This document shows positions 7,801-8,361 of a stretch of 8,361 nucleotides of DNA, piece by piece. The notes beneath the pieces were generated by a model. That model did not search any database. It saw only the letters and a list, made by a program, of their open reading frames with translations, and was not told the DNA's origin. This stretch comes from an uncultured bacterium (GTDB lineage: Bacteria > Bacteroidota > Bacteroidia > CAILMK01), in NCBI GenBank assembly GCA_903835275.1, contig CAILMK010000347.1, positions 1 through 8,361 of the forward strand, in the 5' to 3' direction. Every line of letters starts with the position of its first letter. Positions within the stretch are counted from its first letter, which is position 1. Made by a program: the position numbers and the translations under genes.

Positions 7801-8319
7801 GCGCTGCCTTCTGTACACTGGAAAACCAACTGGGTGGGCACCAACGCATATTCATTCCTTGCCGATGATACTACTATGCTTTACTACTCATGGAGCTTTG
7901 GTGATACATTAACAGGTACAGGATTCAGGATTAATCATACATACGCTAAGGATAGTACATACGATATTCGCCTGGCCACAACCAATTCCTTTGGGTGTAT
8001 AGGGGTTTTTGATTCCACCTTGAAAATTATTACCGGAATTGATGTTCACGAATATCAGTTTGACCTTTCCATTTATCCTAATCCGTTTAAGGAAAAAACC
8101 GTTTTGGATTATACCTTGCAAAAGCAATCTGTTGTAGGAATAAAAGTATTTTCCCTTGATGGAAGAGAAGTATATTCTACCACAGACAAAATGGAAGGTG
8201 CCGGAAAACACCAGGTAGTTTTAGGAGAGAACGGTGAAATGGTAACTCAGGGATTATATCTGCTTAGAATAACCATGGATGGAACAGTGGTTACAAGAAG
8301 AATAGTAAAGATTAAATAA
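1774..8319 (+). CDS. Giant modular T9SS-secreted surface protein: beta-helix head, 17 Ig-like modules, 2 PKD-like, type A sorting domain
   Basis: This 2181-residue protein starts at ATG 1774 with a clear Sec signal peptide (1-22, cleavage predicted after SFA). Domains in order: parallel beta-helix (about 23-468), CARDB-like (about 472-578), thirteen A modules (579-1604), four B modules (1605-1932), two PKD-like modules (1933-2089), and a T9SS type A sorting domain (about 2090-2181) with YPNPF at 2101-2105, GREVY and a basic C-terminus. It is expected to cross the inner membrane by Sec and the outer membrane by T9SS, then be released or anchored at the surface. The modular tandem makes an extended stalk with the beta-helix at the far end, consistent with adhesion, matrix or carbohydrate binding; no catalytic residues could be recognised. 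The protein is very rich in Ser, Thr, Gly and Asn. Every A module has two Cys, one core Trp and a DS[VLIAT] tripeptide. It follows a nonulosonate/glycan gene pair, with its own promoter element upstream and a hairpin downstream. The binding target is unknown. Confidence 0.93.
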   Translation: MKKLFLICSILSLCSITNSSFAGLKGTYTIDSSKSASSSNYKTFTSAVSDLVNGTRPDGGTTNGSGVSGAVVFNVANGTYNEQISIGSISGTSFSNTVTFQSASGDSSKAILSFASSASSTKNYVLEMNGVQHLIFKGLTIQRTGSGYYSTVVSFFGGSHNNSFLNNRLIGVSTTNYLYTEETIVLSAKDNDTNNVFRYNVLKYGSLGFNLVGDNSTRESGTIIENNQVTDAHFTELYLQYQLNPIVAHNYITTSNDICNGIYIFHCLSSQVVGNQIYTYGANCAIYTHHSGGTSSAPELIANNFMKSDCGSPSDFVAFTIYSWRSNYQRYYFNNVLNVCGTSTMTSAHFDTCDHVDFLNNNLINTGGGYTFQNVQCTNFNSDYNNLYTKGKNLAIWNGVNYTSLSAFQSGVKIDANSLNINPTYSSTSNLRAGNPALYKSGTSLTAVSDDIYGKTRNAIPTIGANELFKNDPAVLGLASVSLCGGGKKNIVAHVQNAGIDSLKSFDISWSLNGVYKGKYSWTGLLDPGKTDSNIVIDTSTFLVGSTSNIKIWTSNPNGKTDEDPTDDTINYVLKISALPKINAGRDTSICSGMSDSLGTAFISGNKYTWSSSPSGFSSSVAKPSVSPSKTTTYILSVSDSLGCSKMDSVKITVNPLPLAANSGNKTICKGQSVSIGAKAVTGDSYSWTSNPSGYTSSNSDPSVSPSTATRYYITETVSATGCIKSDSLDISVNPLPIPNAGNDTSICDGSSSTIGSASKSGHTYSWKSNPSGFTSSSNKPTVTPTTTTVFTVTESITSTGCSNKDSVKVTVNPLPLASNIGNSSVCNGQSINIGAKSITGDSYSWTSKPSGFTSTNSNPSVNPTSSTTYYLTETVSATGCSQSDSLVITVNPLPTPKPGSAKSICLGGSASIGGTSTSGHTYNWTSHPSGYTSSSSSASVKPTVTTTYIVTESITATGCSASDSVIITVNPLPSAKTGGNQALCTGQSINIGATSVSGNTYSWTSKPSGFTSTSAKASVNPTTNTTYYLTETVTATGCSKSDSAVITVNPLPVPKPGASTAICNGQSTFIGTTSLSGNTYSWDSKPSGFTSTSANPSVSPVVTTKYYLTQTITSTGCSKTDSIVITVNPLPAAKVISNQTICNGTTLAIGGTSVSGNSYSWTSNPSGYTSSSSNPKVNPSTTTIYYLTEYVVATGCSQSDSTVITVNPLPAGNAGLNQNICFGQTAGLGAKSVSGNTYAWTSKPSGFSDTTSNPIVSPTSTTTYYLTETITATGCSKSDSVIVSVYPKVAVNTGNNQAICFGTSAIVGLPYVSGNVYSWVSSPSGFSDTSSNPIVKPISTTTYVLTQTVTSTGCTRTDSIKVFVNPLPSAIAGKDTAICNGQSIIVGSSGVAGNIYSWTSNPSGYTSSLSGPSLSPTTTTEFYLTEVVSATGCSKSDSIQITVNALPTIYTGGNRTICFGQSVVLGSSSTPGKSYSWTSNPSGYTSSSASPSVSPGATTTYILTETITSTGCKNADSASVTVNPVPSANAGSSSSICSGDSIQIGNSAVSGNTYSWNSNPSGFTSSSSSPYAKPLATTKYYLTESITATGCNKTDSLVITVNALPTPSLGVTKAVCEGSTAGYSTANNKGSSYTWTVKGGKIISGASTDSITVTWGSAGAGSVQVLERNSNGCKDSTRAAIKINALPAPKISGPASVCAGSSRIYQTNKDSAASYSWSFSGGSISAGSGTDSITIKWGSAGSTSLQVVETSAFGCKDSNSFSIVINALPVPSISGLVSVCPASAGGYLTAGNKGSSYQWSITGGTIGSGATTDSSYVTWGSAGKGFLQVVETNAAGCRDSNSVSVTINALPKPKITGNLILCNGTTTSYQTNNDIGSKYNWKLTGGNITSGTATDSVNIDWNISGRQLVKVIETNSSGCIDSTLDTVIVNANPQARLFSSTVCQGNSTYFGDSSTMRFKQLWYFGDGDTSSLMNPKHIYKNAGTFKTYLFTWNNAGCYDSASVTTVVRALPSVHWKTNWVGTNAYSFLADDTTMLYYSWSFGDTLTGTGFRINHTYAKDSTYDIRLATTNSFGCIGVFDSTLKIITGIDVHEYQFDLSIYPNPFKEKTVLDYTLQKQSVVGIKVFSLDGREVYSTTDKMEGAGKHQVVLGENGEMVTQGLYLLRITMDGTVVTRRIVKIK
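1840..3177 (+). other. Parallel beta-helix (PbH1/pectate-lyase-like) head domain, residues about 23-468
   Basis: It opens with GTYTIDSSKS and NYKTFTSAVSDL and continues with VVFNVANGTYNEQISI, the usual entry to right-handed beta-helix domains of Bacteroidota secreted proteins. Between residues 145 and 390 short coils recur with an Asn pair before a hydrophobic strand: NNSFLNNRLIG, NNVFRYNVL, IIENNQV, LIANNFM, YYFNNVL and FLNNNLI. DYNNLY at 383-388 and GKTRN...PTIGANEL at 454-468 are typical exit motifs of this fold. Such helices often bind or cleave polysaccharide, but no lyase or hydrolase catalytic set is recognisable, so a binding role is equally likely. Confidence 0.75.
3187..3507 (+). 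other. CARDB-like Ig-fold domain, residues about 472-578
   Basis: About 107 residues between the beta-helix and the repeat array include VAHVQNAGIDSLKSFDISW and, later, the acidic stretch DEDPTDDTINY before the first repeat. The pattern of an N-A-G turn followed by alternating strands, then an extended acidic strand, fits CARDB-type adhesion domains, which often link a head domain to a stalk. The assignment comes from pattern reading only. Confidence 0.55.
3508..6585 (+). repeat. Tandem array of 13 coding Ig-like A modules (78 + 12 x 79 residues)
   Basis: Module starts are at 3508, 3742, 3979, 4216, 4453, 4690, 4927, 5164, 5401, 5638, 5875, 6112 and 6349. The first is 234 bases long and the other twelve are exactly 237. 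A typical module runs LPxxxxG, IC (Cys13), GQS, IG, SGNTYSWTS (Trp32), PSGFTSSSSNPSVSP, TTTYYLTET, ATGC (Cys67), SDSVxITVNP. Modules are well conserved as protein but differ at many synonymous sites. The first is one residue short before its second Cys. The tenth begins with KV instead of LP. They resemble SprB-like and PKD-like repeats common in Bacteroidota surface proteins and probably form a rod of stacked beta-sandwiches. Confidence 0.95.
6586..7569 (+). repeat. Tandem array of 4 coding B modules, exactly 82 residues each
   Basis: Modules start at 6586, 6832, 7078 and 7324, with a constant spacing of 246 bases. They share the A module frame (LPxP start, Cys13, SYxW with Trp32, GC near the end) but the centre differs: GGxIxSGxxTDSIxVxWGSAG replaces the PSGFTSSS/TTTYYLTET part, and the second Cys is at 70. 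They look like an older, distinct subfamily of the same Ig/PKD-like fold placed nearer to the cell end of the stalk. The fourth is the most divergent, with NISGRQ in place of GSAGxx. Confidence 0.93.
7570..8040 (+). other. Two PKD-like modules, residues 1933-2010 and 2011-2089
   Basis: The first has the PKD signature WYFGDGDTS, followed by HIYKNAGTF and a GC close to its end. The second has WSFGDTLTG and HTYAKDSTYDI. PKD domains are spacer or binding beta-sandwiches in extracellular proteins and often sit just before the T9SS sorting domain. The second module has only one Cys (GC), so it lacks the Cys pair seen in the other modules. Confidence 0.85.
8041..8316 (+). other. T9SS type A C-terminal sorting domain, residues about 2090-2181
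   Basis: FDLSIYPNPFKEKTVLDY, then VGIKVFSLDGREVYS, then GLYLLRITMDG and the basic end TRRIVKIK follow the type A (Por secretion) sorting pattern: a YPNP strand, a GxxV turn, a GxYxL strand and a Lys/Arg-rich end. It directs the protein through the type IX translocon and is normally removed by the sortase-like PorU after export. Length and motif order are complete. Confidence 0.93.
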
Positions 8320-8322
8320 AGC

Positions 8323-8346
8323 AAGCGAGGGGTAAAACCCTCGCTT
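8323..8346 (+). terminator. Hairpin terminator after the giant gene
   Basis: AAGCGAGGG (8323-8331) pairs perfectly with CCCTCGCTT (8338-8346) around the six-base loop GTAAAA, three bases after the TAA at 8317-8319. The stem is GC-rich and ends in A-T pairs, as many Bacteroidota terminators do. The U tract is short (TTT, then GGATG), so termination may be partial or assisted. The last 15 bases of the window hold no recognisable feature. Confidence 0.75.
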
Positions 8347-8361
8347 TGGATGTTCGTTCTC

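Overview
The window looks like chromosomal DNA from a member of the Bacteroidota. It is moderately AT-rich. The giant third gene ends in a type IX secretion (T9SS) type A sorting domain, which is essentially specific to that phylum. Its upstream gap carries a TAnnTTTG -7 promoter element, and no clear Shine-Dalgarno sequence precedes it. The genus cannot be told from the sequence.

All three genes are on the + strand. Positions 1-858 hold the 3' part of a fused acylneuraminate (nonulosonate) cytidylyltransferase plus KdsC-like HAD phosphatase, the domain order of animal CMP-sialic acid synthase. Positions 876-1721, 17 bases downstream and probably in the same operon, encode a Rossmann-like DUF115/MptE-type protein with similarities to Maf and GT42 sialyltransferase-type proteins. 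These two look like the end of a nonulosonic acid or surface-glycan locus. After a 52-base gap with a Bacteroidota-type promoter element, positions 1774-8319 encode one 2181-residue secreted protein. A perfect 9-bp hairpin at 8323-8346 follows it.

The giant protein is strongly modular: signal peptide, parallel beta-helix, CARDB-like domain, thirteen Ig-like modules (one of 78 and twelve of exactly 79 residues), four related modules of exactly 82 residues, two PKD-like modules, and the T9SS sorting domain. It is best read as a cell-surface or secreted stalk presenting an N-terminal beta-helix head. Each of the thirteen modules has one Cys pair and one D-S-[VLIAT] tripeptide at a near-fixed position. 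That tripeptide fits the known Bacteroidota O-glycosylation consensus D-[ST]-[AILVMT].

The most interesting hypothesis is that the window links a nonulosonate-activating enzyme, a possible glycosyl-transfer protein, and a heavily repeated T9SS cargo that could be their glycoprotein substrate. The link rests on adjacency and motif reading only. Each component belongs to a known family, and no wholly unknown system is evident.
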